Assembly: GCA_024641095.1 (NCBI GenBank)
Contig: JAHEDR010000001.1
Location: forward strand, 570,387-634,386
Reading direction: 5' to 3'
Source of the DNA: Rhodoluna sp.
GTDB taxonomy: Bacteria > Actinomycetota > Actinomycetes > Actinomycetales > Microbacteriaceae
Length of the DNA stretch: 64,000 bases
Both the position numbers and the translations under genes were made by a program. Positions 17,675 through 26,745 of this stretch are shown here, in pieces. Position 1 is the first letter of the stretch; each line of letters opens with the position of its first letter. Below the pieces are notes generated by a model. The model worked only from the letters and a program-made list of their open reading frames with translations. It was not told the DNA's origin and searched no databases.

Positions 17675-19171
17675 TTAATCTTCGTCGTTTTTGAGTCGCT
17701 CGGTAGCGCTCTTCACAACTTTCTTGGCAGTGTTTGCAGTCTTCTTTGCAGTCTTCTTCACCTTGGTGTTTACCGCCTTGGTGCGTTCAACTACTTCGTC
17801 ACGAATGTCCTCGAGTTTCTCACGAACTTCGTCACGAACTTCTTCTCTCAAATCCGATGCGGCATCACGAAGGGCACGTGCTCGCTCACGAAGCTCTACC
17901 ACTCGGTTGTGAAGCGGCTCCGGCAAAATACCAATCGCCTGAGTGTAGGTCTCGCTGTTGTCGTCTGAGGTGCGGTCTGAATCCTGATCGCCACGGTAGA
18001 GACCTTCAAAAATAGTCAGAGTGCGCTCAATATCGTGAGACTGAATCAGGTGCAATGAGTTTTCTGAAAGACGGTCAAGCTCTGCCTGATCCGCAGTCAA
18101 AACCTTCTTTAGCTTGTCGGCAAATTCCTGAACGTTATCTGGCTGGAAGAGGTAGCCGTTATCACCATCGTGCACAAGGTGAGGTAGCGCCATTGCATCA
18201 GCAGCCACTACCGGTCGACCAGAGGCCATGGCCTCCATGGTGGCAATACTCTGCAGCTCGGCAATAGAAGGCATGGCAAACAAGGTTGCACGTTCGTAAG
18301 CCTTAGGAAGCTCTTCCTCGGTGATGTGCCCCAGGAACTTAACCTGCTTGGCAATGCCCAACTCAAGAGCTAGGTCCTCTAGGTGCTTGCGCTCTGCACC
18401 GTCACCAACAATTTCAACCTGGGTATTAAGTTTCTTTGGCAACATGGCAACCGCTTTTAACAGATTATGAATGTGCTTTTCGTAATCCAAGCGACCAAGG
18501 AACAAGATGCGCGGAGTTTCGTTGGTGGTTGGTGTGGCATTGGCAAATTTCGATGCATCAATACCGCAGCTGATTGCTAGAACATCTTTTACGCCGGCCG
18601 CCGCTTCAAGTAGGTTTGCAGCGCGACGGGTTGGAGTGGTGATGAAGTCAACTTGCTTCAAGACTCGACCGGCATCGGCCCAAGCCATTTTCATTGCGGT
18701 TTTTTCAAAGAACTTTGGAATGATCACCGAGTAACGAATTAGGTTCTCAGGCATGATGTGGTTGGTAGCCAACAGGCGAATCCCCTGCTGCTTTGCACTC
18801 TTAACCAAATAACGGCCCATGATTAGGTGCGATTGAATGTGAACCGCATCTGGCTGAACCTTGCGCAGAATTTCATCGGTCTTGCGCTTTAGGGTAAATG
18901 GCCACACATAACGAAGCGTCTTGTGCTGAGGAATGCGGAAACTCTTAATGCGATGAACGGTCATTGTCTGACCATCGTGAATTTCGGTGAAGGCGCCGTG
19001 AGTGTTGTCGTAGGCCGCAGCCACGATGTGAACGTCATGGCCATGTCTGGCCAAACCAGAGGCTAGGCGCTCAGCAAATCTTGCCGCGCCATTGATATCG
19101 GGTGGAAATGTGTCACAACCAATAACAATGGTCAGTGGCTTAGTGGCCACGGAGCTTGAAGCAGGGGTCAA
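17675..19171 (-). CDS. GT4 glycosyltransferase with Lys/Ala-rich C-terminal tail
   Basis: Two-domain GT-B glycosyltransferase of family 4. The N-terminal half starts with VIGCDTFPPDINGAARF, the C-terminal half has LFLGRLDYEKHIHNLL and the sugar-nucleotide motif EAMASGRPVVAADA. It resembles PimB/MgtA-type mannosyl- or glucosyltransferases of actinobacteria, which build membrane glycolipids. The last ~75 residues are unusual: a charged helical stretch rich in Arg and Glu, then a Lys/Ala/Thr-rich tail like histone H1. The start is TTG 19171 with GAAGG upstream. Donor and acceptor are unknown. Confidence 0.87.
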   Translation of the reverse strand: MTPASSSVATKPLTIVIGCDTFPPDINGAARFAERLASGLARHGHDVHIVAAAYDNTHGAFTEIHDGQTMTVHRIKSFRIPQHKTLRYVWPFTLKRKTDEILRKVQPDAVHIQSHLIMGRYLVKSAKQQGIRLLATNHIMPENLIRYSVIIPKFFEKTAMKMAWADAGRVLKQVDFITTPTRRAANLLEAAAGVKDVLAISCGIDASKFANATPTTNETPRILFLGRLDYEKHIHNLLKAVAMLPKKLNTQVEIVGDGAERKHLEDLALELGIAKQVKFLGHITEEELPKAYERATLFAMPSIAELQSIATMEAMASGRPVVAADAMALPHLVHDGDNGYLFQPDNVQEFADKLKKVLTADQAELDRLSENSLHLIQSHDIERTLTIFEGLYRGDQDSDRTSDDNSETYTQAIGILPEPLHNRVVELRERARALRDAASDLREEVRDEVREKLEDIRDEVVERTKAVNTKVKKTAKKTANTAKKVVKSATERLKNDED

Positions 19172-19238
19172 GGTGATGCCTTCATTTGGGGAAATGGCTG
19201 GAATACTCCAACTCGTAAATTTTACCCCTAGTCGGCCC

Positions 19239-20180
19239 CTACTGGGGTTTGTGCATCAGCTCGGGATGTACCTTCGAGAGAAGATATACCCCGATAACGG
19301 CCAGCACGGCGCTTAGGCCAAAGCCAATGGCCACCGGCCAGCTAGCGGCCGTAGCCTCGCCCAGAATGACGATACCGATGCTCACGGCAACAAGTGGGTC
19401 AATTACGGTTAGGCCCGCGATAACCAGGTCTGGCGGCCCTGAGGCGTAGGCGTTCTGCACGAACCAGCTACCAAGCGCCACGGCGCCGATAAGGGCAATT
19501 AGGCAAAAAACGGTGAGCCACTCAAATTGGCTCTGGTAGATGCGCTGAATGACCACCTTGGCCAAGGTAGCCACAAAACCGTAGAGGACTCCCGCGCCAA
19601 TCACGTAGGTAAGAGCCTTGGCGTGCTTGCCCACTGTGAAGAACAAAACGGTAAAAGCCATCAAAATAACGCCCAAAACGCTGAGCACCTCACGAAGGCG
19701 ATCGTCGTTTAGAACAGTTTCGTTAGCCACGCCAGATGCCATGGCCACGAAGGCGGCGATGCCCAGAGTGCAAAGTGAAATGGCAATGATTGTGCCGCGA
19801 TTTAGCCTGGTCTTGGTGACTCTTGCATTTAGCAATGAGGTGATTACCAAGGCGATTGCGCCAACCGGCTGAACCACGATGAGCGGTGCAAGCGAAAGGG
19901 CCGCCAGCTGAAGACCAATGCCAACCACCATAAACGCGGTACCCGATAACCACTGAGGCTTGATCAAAAGTGAAGCAAGTTGCTTAATAGAAAGCGAGCC
20001 CCTGCCCTTTTCGGCACCATTGGTCTTTTTCTTGTTTGGGCCTGAAGATACAGCGTTGTTTTGAAATTGTGCGCCAAACGCTAGTGCGACAGCTGCTAGA
20101 ACAGCCAAGACGATGGCAATTACGCGTAGGTCAACGCCTGGGCCATAAGCCACTAGTTCAACGCCGCTGCCAATTAACAT
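19239..20180 (-). CDS. DMT-superfamily membrane transporter
   Basis: A 313-residue protein with about nine or ten hydrophobic helices in the EamA/NIPA-like arrangement, beginning around residue 18 (VIAIVLAVLAAVALAFGAQ). A basic cytosolic loop of ~30 residues (SGPNKKKTNGAEKGRG) follows helix 1. The family includes metabolite exporters and eukaryotic NIPA magnesium transporters. No substrate can be assigned. It stands alone between the glycosyltransferase and divergent def. Confidence 0.8.
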   Translation of the reverse strand: MLIGSGVELVAYGPGVDLRVIAIVLAVLAAVALAFGAQFQNNAVSSGPNKKKTNGAEKGRGSLSIKQLASLLIKPQWLSGTAFMVVGIGLQLAALSLAPLIVVQPVGAIALVITSLLNARVTKTRLNRGTIIAISLCTLGIAAFVAMASGVANETVLNDDRLREVLSVLGVILMAFTVLFFTVGKHAKALTYVIGAGVLYGFVATLAKVVIQRIYQSQFEWLTVFCLIALIGAVALGSWFVQNAYASGPPDLVIAGLTVIDPLVAVSIGIVILGEATAASWPVAIGFGLSAVLAVIGVYLLSKVHPELMHKPQ

Positions 20181-20243
20181 GTCAATTCGACTATATCGCC
20201 GAGGTTGCTCGATTCGAGTGAGGCTAGCGGGTAAATTTGCCTA

Positions 20244-20810
20244 ATGACCATCAGACCCATCTGCATCACCGGCGAACTAGTACTTCACGCTCGAGCCAAA
20301 GAGGTTGAAACATTTGATCAGGAGCTTCGCGACCTGGTTGAAGACATGTTCGAAACCATGGACAAGGCACCCGGCGTAGGGCTTGCCGCTCCTCAGATTG
20401 GTGTTGGCCTCAGGATTTTTACCTACGACTACGCAGACGATGAAGGCAACGAGCGTCGTGGCGTCATCATCAATCCGGTTTTGGAAATTGGTCCGATCGT
20501 TGACGAACCAGCTGATGAAGATACCGAGATAGAAGGCTGCCTATCTGTTCCTGGCGAAAGATTCCCGCTGAAGCGAGCCGAGAAGGCAATCATCACCGGG
20601 CTTGATTTAGATCAGAAGCCAGTTCACATCGAGGCCGAAGGCTGGTTTGCTCGAATCTTCCAACATGAATTTGATCACCTGAACGGCACTCTCTATGTGG
20701 ACCGTTTGGCAGAACCATGGAAAGAAATTTCTAGCGACATTATTGCCGATAACGGCTGGGGTAAGCCTGGGCTTTCCTGGTTACCAGGCAAAGATAATTT
20801 GGAAGCCTAA
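20244..20810 (+). CDS. def: peptide deformylase
   Basis: Removes the formyl group from nascent proteins, upstream of methionine aminopeptidase. The 188-residue metalloenzyme carries all three family motifs: GVGLAAPQIG, EGCLSVPGE (metal Cys) and QHEFDHLNG (metal His, His and catalytic Glu). A TAAATT element at 20232-20237 ends six bases before the ATG and there is no ribosome site, so the mRNA is probably leaderless. The stop overlaps the stop of convergent azlD by four bases. Confidence 0.96.
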   Translation: MTIRPICITGELVLHARAKEVETFDQELRDLVEDMFETMDKAPGVGLAAPQIGVGLRIFTYDYADDEGNERRGVIINPVLEIGPIVDEPADEDTEIEGCLSVPGERFPLKRAEKAIITGLDLDQKPVHIEAEGWFARIFQHEFDHLNGTLYVDRLAEPWKEISSDIIADNGWGKPGLSWLPGKDNLEA

Positions 20811-21118
20811 AGCCCAAACCACAATCTAAGCAGTGCAGCAACCAGCGCAGCCGCAGCAACCATAACCACAAACGGCACTCGGAAATAAAGCAAAATCGCA
20901 GCAACACCGATGGCCGGAATTCGTGCGTCGAGTTCAATTTGACCGCCAGCTGTTAAACCCTGCACACCCAATAGCGCTGCAAGCAGGGCTACGGTCAGCA
21001 AACTTGCGATTCTAGAAACGGTTGGATGATTTAAGACCGAGCTTGGCACCAAGAAACCTAAAATCTTCCACGAGTAAACCGCAGCACTAGCAATCAAAAT
21101 TCCTAGCCAAATATCCAT
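20807..21118 (-). CDS. azlD: AzlD-type branched-chain amino-acid transport subunit
   Basis: A 103-residue membrane protein with about four helices, the small partner of AzlC in an exporter of branched-chain amino acids (BrnFE in Corynebacterium exports Ile, Leu, Val and Met). The start ATG 21118 (MDIWLGILI) shares a base with the azlC stop (TAATG), which indicates translational coupling; a longer frame upstream would run inside azlC. Fits the family length of ~105. Confidence 0.87.
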   Translation of the reverse strand: MDIWLGILIASAAVYSWKILGFLVPSSVLNHPTVSRIASLLTVALLAALLGVQGLTAGGQIELDARIPAIGVAAILLYFRVPFVVMVAAAALVAALLRLWFGL

Positions 21119-21810
21119 TAGTTCTTCACCGCCTTTGGTGCCAACCAATTGAAGGCACCAACCACTACTGCTGCTACGCCGGCAAGAAGCACCGGAACAC
21201 CCGCAGGCAAAACCGGAGTGGTGATTGTGGCAATCAACAATGCAGCGGCGCCAACCGCAAGCGCCTGACGTTCAACAAGGCGCGGCCAAAGCAAACCAAG
21301 AAATGCCGCAGCAGCTGCTGCATCAAGACCCCAGGCACGTGGATCACCCAGCGCATCACCAAGCACCGCGCCAAACAGTGTCATGAGATTCCAAAAAACA
21401 AAAACGGCGGTTCCGGTAAGCCAGAATCCCTTGACCTGATCTTTTGAATCAGACTGCGAGGTTGCCACCGCTGTAGATTCGTCAATGGTGAGCAGCGCCG
21501 GAATCAATTTGCCTAGCCCCACCCGGTTCAAAATTGGCGCCATGCGCACGGCGTAAAAACCATTGCGAATTCCTAGTAGCCACGCAGAGACTACGGCCGC
21601 GCCAACACCAACGCCACCAACCGCTCCGGCTGCAAGTACTCCAACGAATGCAAATTGTGAACCACCGCTAAACATCAAAAGACTAAGCACCTGGGTTTGC
21701 CAGATGTCTAGACCGGCTGCAACAGATAGTGCACCAAAAGAGATTCCGTAAACGCCGGTGGCAAGACCCACACCAATTGAAATTGAAGTAACCGAAGACT
21801 GCTTAGCCAT
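21118..21810 (-). CDS. azlC: AzlC-type branched-chain amino-acid transport protein
   Basis: The larger subunit of the AzlCD (BrnFE-like) transporter. About 230 residues, with the family's early GLATGVYGISFGALSVAAG and GGSQFAFVGVLAAGAVGG motifs and around seven helices. I chose ATG 21810 (MAKQSS), which overlaps the last codons of the response-regulator gene (ATGGCTAA); in-frame ATG codons at 21819 and 21828 are alternatives. The overlap places the transporter in one operon with the two-component pair. Confidence 0.87.
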   Translation of the reverse strand: MAKQSSVTSISIGVGLATGVYGISFGALSVAAGLDIWQTQVLSLLMFSGGSQFAFVGVLAAGAVGGVGVGAAVVSAWLLGIRNGFYAVRMAPILNRVGLGKLIPALLTIDESTAVATSQSDSKDQVKGFWLTGTAVFVFWNLMTLFGAVLGDALGDPRAWGLDAAAAAAFLGLLWPRLVERQALAVGAAALLIATITTPVLPAGVPVLLAGVAAVVVGAFNWLAPKAVKN

Positions 21811-22477
21811 TTTTACCATCCGCCGCATTAATCGCTAAAAAGAGTTGAGCTCTGGTTGCCAGGCTACATTTGGCCAAGATAGCCTTCATAGCTTGTCTAA
21901 CTCGGTACTTGGGAATGTCTACACTGGCCGCTATTCGATCATCATCAAGGCCCTGCTTGAAGGCTGCAAGCACATCTGGCTCGCGCTCTTCCAGGGTTCC
22001 CAACTTCACCAAAATATCAGGCACGTCAAAAACCACATCTTTGGCGCGTGACATCAGCGCCTTTAGCGAATCAAAATCAAGGCTGTCTTCTTTTGATGCT
22101 GAAGTGCGAATGGCCTTTAGTAACTCCCCCGAATCGGAATCAAGAGTCACGAGATCGGTTGCACCAGCAGCAATGCTTGAAAGTAGCAGTTCATAACTGA
22201 AGTATGGCCCAGTCAAAATAATCGCCGGCACATCGGAGTCATTGGCCTGGTATAGCGGAATCAATTTTGAAACTAGTTGAATGCCGTCCATGCCGCGCAC
22301 TCGGTGATCAATCACCAAAACATCTAGCAGCGCCTCTGGTGCCCTCTCCAAGGAACCACTTGCGGTCTCTTCTTCAAACACAACCTTGCAATCTGATTGC
22401 GAATCAATCAGCATGCGGCGGCCAAATCTAATGTCGCTGTCGGCATCAATCAGCCCGATGCGCAAAACCTCGGTCAT
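21803..22477 (-). CDS. atypical LuxR/NarL-type response regulator
   Basis: A 224-residue receiver plus helix-turn-helix protein. The receiver has the phospho-acceptor Asp57 (VLVIDHRVRGMDG), an acidic pocket at Asp11/Asp13 and Thr89 (IILTG), but the conserved Lys before the last helix is absent: at the GYLLKD position the sequence reads DLVTLD, with Leu at about 112. The C-terminal region (about 165-220) aligns with a LuxR helix-turn-helix, but the usual TVKxH recognition stretch reads YRVRQA. The ATG lies two bases after the kinase stop, and the 3' end overlaps azlC. It likely controls genes with the kinase upstream, in a non-standard way. Confidence 0.82.
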   Translation of the reverse strand: MTEVLRIGLIDADSDIRFGRRMLIDSQSDCKVVFEEETASGSLERAPEALLDVLVIDHRVRGMDGIQLVSKLIPLYQANDSDVPAIILTGPYFSYELLLSSIAAGATDLVTLDSDSGELLKAIRTSASKEDSLDFDSLKALMSRAKDVVFDVPDILVKLGTLEEREPDVLAAFKQGLDDDRIAASVDIPKYRVRQAMKAILAKCSLATRAQLFLAINAADGKNG

Positions 22478-22479
22478 TG

Positions 22480-23745
22480 CTATTTGATTCCAGCTAGTGC
22501 GCGCAAGTGCGGGAAGATTGCCGATACGGTAAAGCCAACGCCAGGAACCCTGGTTGCTTCAATACTTCCGCCATAAAGGGCTGCACGTTCGCGCATTGCT
22601 GTAAGCCCTGCACCCTGAATGGTTTCCACCAGCGCGCGTACATCATCCTCGGCGGTGTAACCGGACTGCAAATCATCAATCGAAACTTCGGTTCGGCGCT
22701 TTGCCTCAACGCCATTGTCTTTGATTAGCACCTGCATGCCATCGCTCACCCATGAGAAATCGATAGAAACACTTGCGCCAACTACGCAGTGCTTCTTTAC
22801 ATTCTCAAGTGCATCAAAAACAATTCGGTAAATAGCCAGAGCAGCACCCTCTGAAATATCAAATCTTGCACCTTCGTGCGAAAGTGAAACGCTGTAGCCA
22901 AATTCACGATAGGTAATCACCAAGTCCTGTAGCTCGTCAATCCCCGGTGGAGCAGCAGAAACACTGTGGGTCTTGTTCAGCATGTCAAAGAGTCGGCGCA
23001 ACTCGGCATGTGCCGCCCTTGCACTTAGACCAACACGCTCTAGTGACCTTAGGGCCGAATTCACGTCTGCCTTGGCGGCATAGGCGCCACCCTCGGCCTG
23101 TGAAATCACCGCAGTTACTTTTTGAATGATGAGCTCATTGATATCACGAGCAATTTCAAATCTTTCATTCTGCTCGGCAACCTCTAGCGACAACTTGGCC
23201 TGAGTCTCCGCAGAGAGCGCACGGTCAAACTCAGTACCAACAAAAACTTCATAGGTGATGGCCAAGCGCCCAAGCAACCAGAACAAGATGTTTCCTGCCA
23301 CAACAACGCTTGCAAGCAGCACAAAAGCAGATGTCCTAGCTAGTTCATTATTGAGAGCAATGCCGTAGAGAGTTTTGCCAAACGGCAAAGCAAATGAATT
23401 TACCCAGGCAATTGCAACACCAACAGCAATGGTCACGGCCAAGGAAATTGAATACCAAACTCTAGAAACGAATGCCGCCGAGAGGAACACGGCAATCGCG
23501 GCGCTAAGCCCGCCTGAAACCGGTGAGAGCCCAAGCAAGAGCTCGGTAATAGTGCCAGCAACGGTAAACAAAATGCTCAGTGCCGGAATAGTTGGTGCAA
23601 ACAGCACGGCCGCAGCCAAAATAGCTGTGACGATTAAGCCGTTGTAGCCCTGGACCAGAAGGTCAATGCCGCCAAGGAAAAGTGCAGCAAAAGCAGCAAG
23701 AAGGGATGAGGAGAGCCATTTGTGATCTTGGATCCAACGTATCAA
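22480..23745 (-). CDS. NarL-class sensor histidine kinase homologue lacking the phospho-acceptor His
   Basis: A 421-residue membrane sensor: five or six hydrophobic segments over residues 12-160, a coiled linker, a HisKA_3-like helix pair (190-260) and an HATPase domain (295-415). At the place of the standard RELHD motif the sequence reads RDINE, so Asn203 replaces the phospho-accepting His. The ATP site looks intact: N-box DALENVKKH, G1 KDNG, G2 GAGLTAMRER. The start TTG 23745 follows a strong AGGAGG at a spacing of five, leaving little doubt. It is followed at once by its regulator and azlCD, and lies 27 bases downstream of tRNA-Asn. Confidence 0.82.
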   Translation of the reverse strand: MIRWIQDHKWLSSSLLAAFAALFLGGIDLLVQGYNGLIVTAILAAAVLFAPTIPALSILFTVAGTITELLLGLSPVSGGLSAAIAVFLSAAFVSRVWYSISLAVTIAVGVAIAWVNSFALPFGKTLYGIALNNELARTSAFVLLASVVVAGNILFWLLGRLAITYEVFVGTEFDRALSAETQAKLSLEVAEQNERFEIARDINELIIQKVTAVISQAEGGAYAAKADVNSALRSLERVGLSARAAHAELRRLFDMLNKTHSVSAAPPGIDELQDLVITYREFGYSVSLSHEGARFDISEGAALAIYRIVFDALENVKKHCVVGASVSIDFSWVSDGMQVLIKDNGVEAKRRTEVSIDDLQSGYTAEDDVRALVETIQGAGLTAMRERAALYGGSIEATRVPGVGFTVSAIFPHLRALAGIK

Positions 23746-23772
23746 CGTGGCCTCCTGATCTTAGAAAAAGAG

Positions 23773-23848
23773 TGGCTCCCCGGCTTGGACTCGAACCAAG
23801 AACCTATCGGTTAACAGCCGATTGCTCTGCCAATTGAGCTACCGAGGA
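23773..23848 (-). tRNA. tRNA-Asn (anticodon GTT)
   Basis: Cloverleaf on the minus strand: acceptor TCCTCGG/CCGGGGA with one T-G pair, D arm GCTCAATTGGCAGAGC, anticodon stem TCGGC-type with loop CTGTTAA (anticodon GTT), T arm TTGGTTCGAGTCCAA, discriminator G and encoded CCA. Confidence 0.96.
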
Positions 23849-23933
23849 ATGTTGATTTAGCAACTGGACTACATTACCAAACATTTTGCCCCGAGGATGG
23901 TCGTGGAGCAGATTCTGGCGCCTATTTGGCTCT

Positions 23934-24842
23934 TTAGTAGCCGAATTCTGGGTCTACAACACCCACCCAGCCGGTTCCGTGCTGGAATGCCGCAACGTTT
24001 TCGCGAATTCGCTCTGAGAACAGCCGCACCACCTGCTTGCGAGTATCGGCTGAATGTGGGGTGATGATGATGTTTTTTGCGTTCCAGAGCGGGTGCCCGT
24101 CGGGCAGTGGCTCAGGGTCAGTCACGTCAACTGCTGCTCCGGCAATTACCTCGGCATTCAGCGCGTCTATTAAGTCATCAGTTTTGACCATTGGTCCGCG
24201 AGCAATATTTACCAAATAGGCGCTTGGTTTCATCAGCGCAAACTTTGTTGAGTCAAACAGGTACCTTGTTTCATCGGTCAAGGCGGCTGCCAGGATCACA
24301 AGATCGGCCAAAGGAAGCATGGCATCAAGCTGGTCAAAACCCACAGTCTGTGTAGCACCTTCAAGCGAACCTTCGCGTTTGCGGATCACTGTAATTTTTG
24401 CTCGGAATGGCAGAAGAATCTTGATAAGTTCCTCGGTGATTCCGCCGCCACCAAAAATCAGAACTTGGCTATCGTAAAGCGATTCGGCAAATTGCCTGCC
24501 CCATGTTTTCGTCTTCACACGCTCTGGAATGATTCGCATAAGAGAAAGCGAAAGCGCCAGTGCGTGCTCGGCAACCGGCTCACGATACGAACCCTTAGCC
24601 GATGTGAATCTGATAGGACGTTTGATGATTTCTGAGAATGCGTCTACCCCGGCGAATGGCAACTGCACCCATTCAATCTGAGGATTTTTGTCTAAAAGTT
24701 CTTCAAGAGCCTGCGGTTGCGAATAGTCCAACCAGATCAAACCCTTTACCGAAGAATCCAAAGGTACAACTTTGCCACCAACATCTTCTACCGCCTGAAC
24801 GTATTCAGGGAATGTCTTTGGTTCCATTGCAACGGTAATCAA
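23934..24842 (-). CDS. D-isomer-specific 2-hydroxyacid dehydrogenase family protein
   Basis: NAD(P)-dependent oxidoreductase of the D-2-hydroxyacid family, 302 residues. The Rossmann entry is VLIFGGGGITEEL, and the catalytic residues are present: Arg in NIARGPMVKT, Glu in DPEPLPDGHPLW and His in ITPHSAD. The N-terminal substrate domain is short, as in the glyoxylate/hydroxypyruvate reductase A branch. The start is TTG 24842, immediately after the dnaG stop; AGGGAA within the dnaG end can act as ribosome site. Substrate unknown. Confidence 0.85.
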   Translation of the reverse strand: MITVAMEPKTFPEYVQAVEDVGGKVVPLDSSVKGLIWLDYSQPQALEELLDKNPQIEWVQLPFAGVDAFSEIIKRPIRFTSAKGSYREPVAEHALALSLSLMRIIPERVKTKTWGRQFAESLYDSQVLIFGGGGITEELIKILLPFRAKITVIRKREGSLEGATQTVGFDQLDAMLPLADLVILAAALTDETRYLFDSTKFALMKPSAYLVNIARGPMVKTDDLIDALNAEVIAGAAVDVTDPEPLPDGHPLWNAKNIIITPHSADTRKQVVRLFSERIRENVAAFQHGTGWVGVVDPEFGY

Positions 24843-26714
24843 TTAAATTCCCTGCAGCTTTCTGCGCTCGGTTTCCAGGTCAACAAGTTCACGTTGGATT
24901 TTTGCGCTTGCCTCGGCATCGTCGGCGATATCGGTGCGCCTTAGTGCGGCCATTAGGTTTGCCTTCTCGTGAGCCAGAGCATTGATCAGCGCTCTAGAAA
25001 CTACACCCTGGCCGTACTTCACAAGATCGGCCTCGGATTTTGCTGGCAGCGCCTGTGCGGCTATCGAACGCAAAAGAGAATGAAGTTCCGCCGGGGTTGC
25101 TCCGCCAATCACGTTTAGCCAATCCGATGAACCGTGCGAAACCAAGCTACTTCCGATTGCTTCGAGGATTGCGTTGTGCGCTGGTGCGCTAAAGCCATCT
25201 CGCACAATCCGAATAACTTGTTCGTTGGAATACGCGTTTGGCACCTGAACCAACACCTCAAGCACTTGGCGCTCGAACCGTGTGATTGGGTCATTAAGGT
25301 TTGGTGCCGAAAACTCTGATTCAGATTCCTGCGGTACTGGTTCGGCTGCAGCTGCAGAATCCTTTCGCAAGTCCTTAACGGCTTCTGATCTAGATTCCTT
25401 GCCGGCAACATCTACCAGCGCTGCTACTTCGTTTCCATCTAGGCTTACCCAACCCGCCAACTCACGAATATATGCCGGGCGCATTGCTGAGTCCCTAATT
25501 GCAGCAACCACAGGTGCGGCTGCACGGGCTGCGCCCACTCGCCCTTCAATTGTTGATAGGTCAAACTTTGAAATCTTCTGCTTGATAGCAAATTCAAAAA
25601 GCGGCTTCTTATTTGTAAGCATCGCTCGAACTGCTTCGTCACCCTTTTCGCTTCGCAAATCACAAGGATCAAGGCCGTCAGGACCAACCGCTACAAAAGT
25701 CTGTGCCGAGAACTTGTGTGAGTCGGTAAAGGCGCGCATCGCGGCCTTTTGCCCCGCGGCATCTGGATCGAAGGTAAAGATCACTTCGGCCGGGGTGTCT
25801 TTCTCAGCAGAGAGCATTCGGTTAATGATGCGAATGTGATCGTCGCCAAAGGCAGTTCCACAGGTGGCCACTGCAGTGGTGATACCTGCAAGGTGGCACG
25901 CCATGACATCTGTGTAGCCCTCCACCACAACAACTTGCTGCTGCTTAGAAATATCTTTCTTGGCCAAATCAATTCCGTAGAGCACCGATGACTTGTGGTA
26001 AACCAAGGTGTCACTGGTGTTTAAATACTTAGGCCCCTGGTCATCGTCGAATAACTTGCGAGCTCCGAAACCAATTACCTGGCCGGTGGTATCGCGAATC
26101 GGCCAGATTAGGCGGCCGCGGAATTTATCGTAAGCGCCGCGATCGCTTTTGGTAGCAAGCCCAGCAGTAACAAGTTCGTCAACGGTAAAGCCAAGTGACT
26201 TCAAATGATCGGTGAGGTTATTCCAACCCTTCGGAGCAAAACCAACGCCAAAATGCTCGGCTGCGGCTTTATCGAAACCTCTGCCTTTAAGAAAATCTCT
26301 GCCCGGAATTGCATCATCGGTCATTAATTGAGACTGATAAAAACTGGCCGCCGCATTATTAGCTTCAAGAATTCTTGAACGTTGCCCCTGATCAACGCTG
26401 GCGCCACCTTCGTCATAGGTGAGCTCGAACCCGATTCGTGCGGCAAGCTTCTCCACGGCTTCGGTAAAGCTGAGGTGATCCATCTGTTGCACAAATTTGT
26501 AGACATCGCCGCCCTCGCCACAACCAAAGCAGTGATAAAAACCCTGCATTGGGCGAACGTTAAAGGACGGCGATTTTTCATCGTGAAATGGGCACAGGCC
26601 CTTAAGTGAACCAACGCTGGCGTTTTTAAGTGAGACGTACTCGCCTACTACATCGGCGATATTGACCCGAGACTTAACCTCTTCAATGTCTCTCGCCCTG
26701 ATTTTCCCCGCCAT
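24843..26714 (-). CDS. dnaG: DNA primase
   Basis: Makes RNA primers at the replication fork with DnaB. The 623-residue protein has the N-terminal zinc-binding domain (Cys41, His44, Cys62, Cys65 in LCPFHDEKSPS and HCFGCGEGGD), then the RNA polymerase/TOPRIM core (GFGARKL, VVVEGYTDVMA, TFDPDAAGQ), and a helical C-terminal DnaB-interaction region. Adjacent to dgt upstream as in most actinobacteria. Confidence 0.97.
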   Translation of the reverse strand: MAGKIRARDIEEVKSRVNIADVVGEYVSLKNASVGSLKGLCPFHDEKSPSFNVRPMQGFYHCFGCGEGGDVYKFVQQMDHLSFTEAVEKLAARIGFELTYDEGGASVDQGQRSRILEANNAAASFYQSQLMTDDAIPGRDFLKGRGFDKAAAEHFGVGFAPKGWNNLTDHLKSLGFTVDELVTAGLATKSDRGAYDKFRGRLIWPIRDTTGQVIGFGARKLFDDDQGPKYLNTSDTLVYHKSSVLYGIDLAKKDISKQQQVVVVEGYTDVMACHLAGITTAVATCGTAFGDDHIRIINRMLSAEKDTPAEVIFTFDPDAAGQKAAMRAFTDSHKFSAQTFVAVGPDGLDPCDLRSEKGDEAVRAMLTNKKPLFEFAIKQKISKFDLSTIEGRVGAARAAAPVVAAIRDSAMRPAYIRELAGWVSLDGNEVAALVDVAGKESRSEAVKDLRKDSAAAAEPVPQESESEFSAPNLNDPITRFERQVLEVLVQVPNAYSNEQVIRIVRDGFSAPAHNAILEAIGSSLVSHGSSDWLNVIGGATPAELHSLLRSIAAQALPAKSEADLVKYGQGVVSRALINALAHEKANLMAALRRTDIADDAEASAKIQRELVDLETERRKLQGI

Positions 26715-26745
26715 GACTCTTATCCTAGGCTTTCGCTACTGCGCA

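Noticed and set aside
25282-25839. 185-codon frame antisense to dnaG
   Set aside because: A Ser/Ala-rich shadow of the primase codons, no family features.
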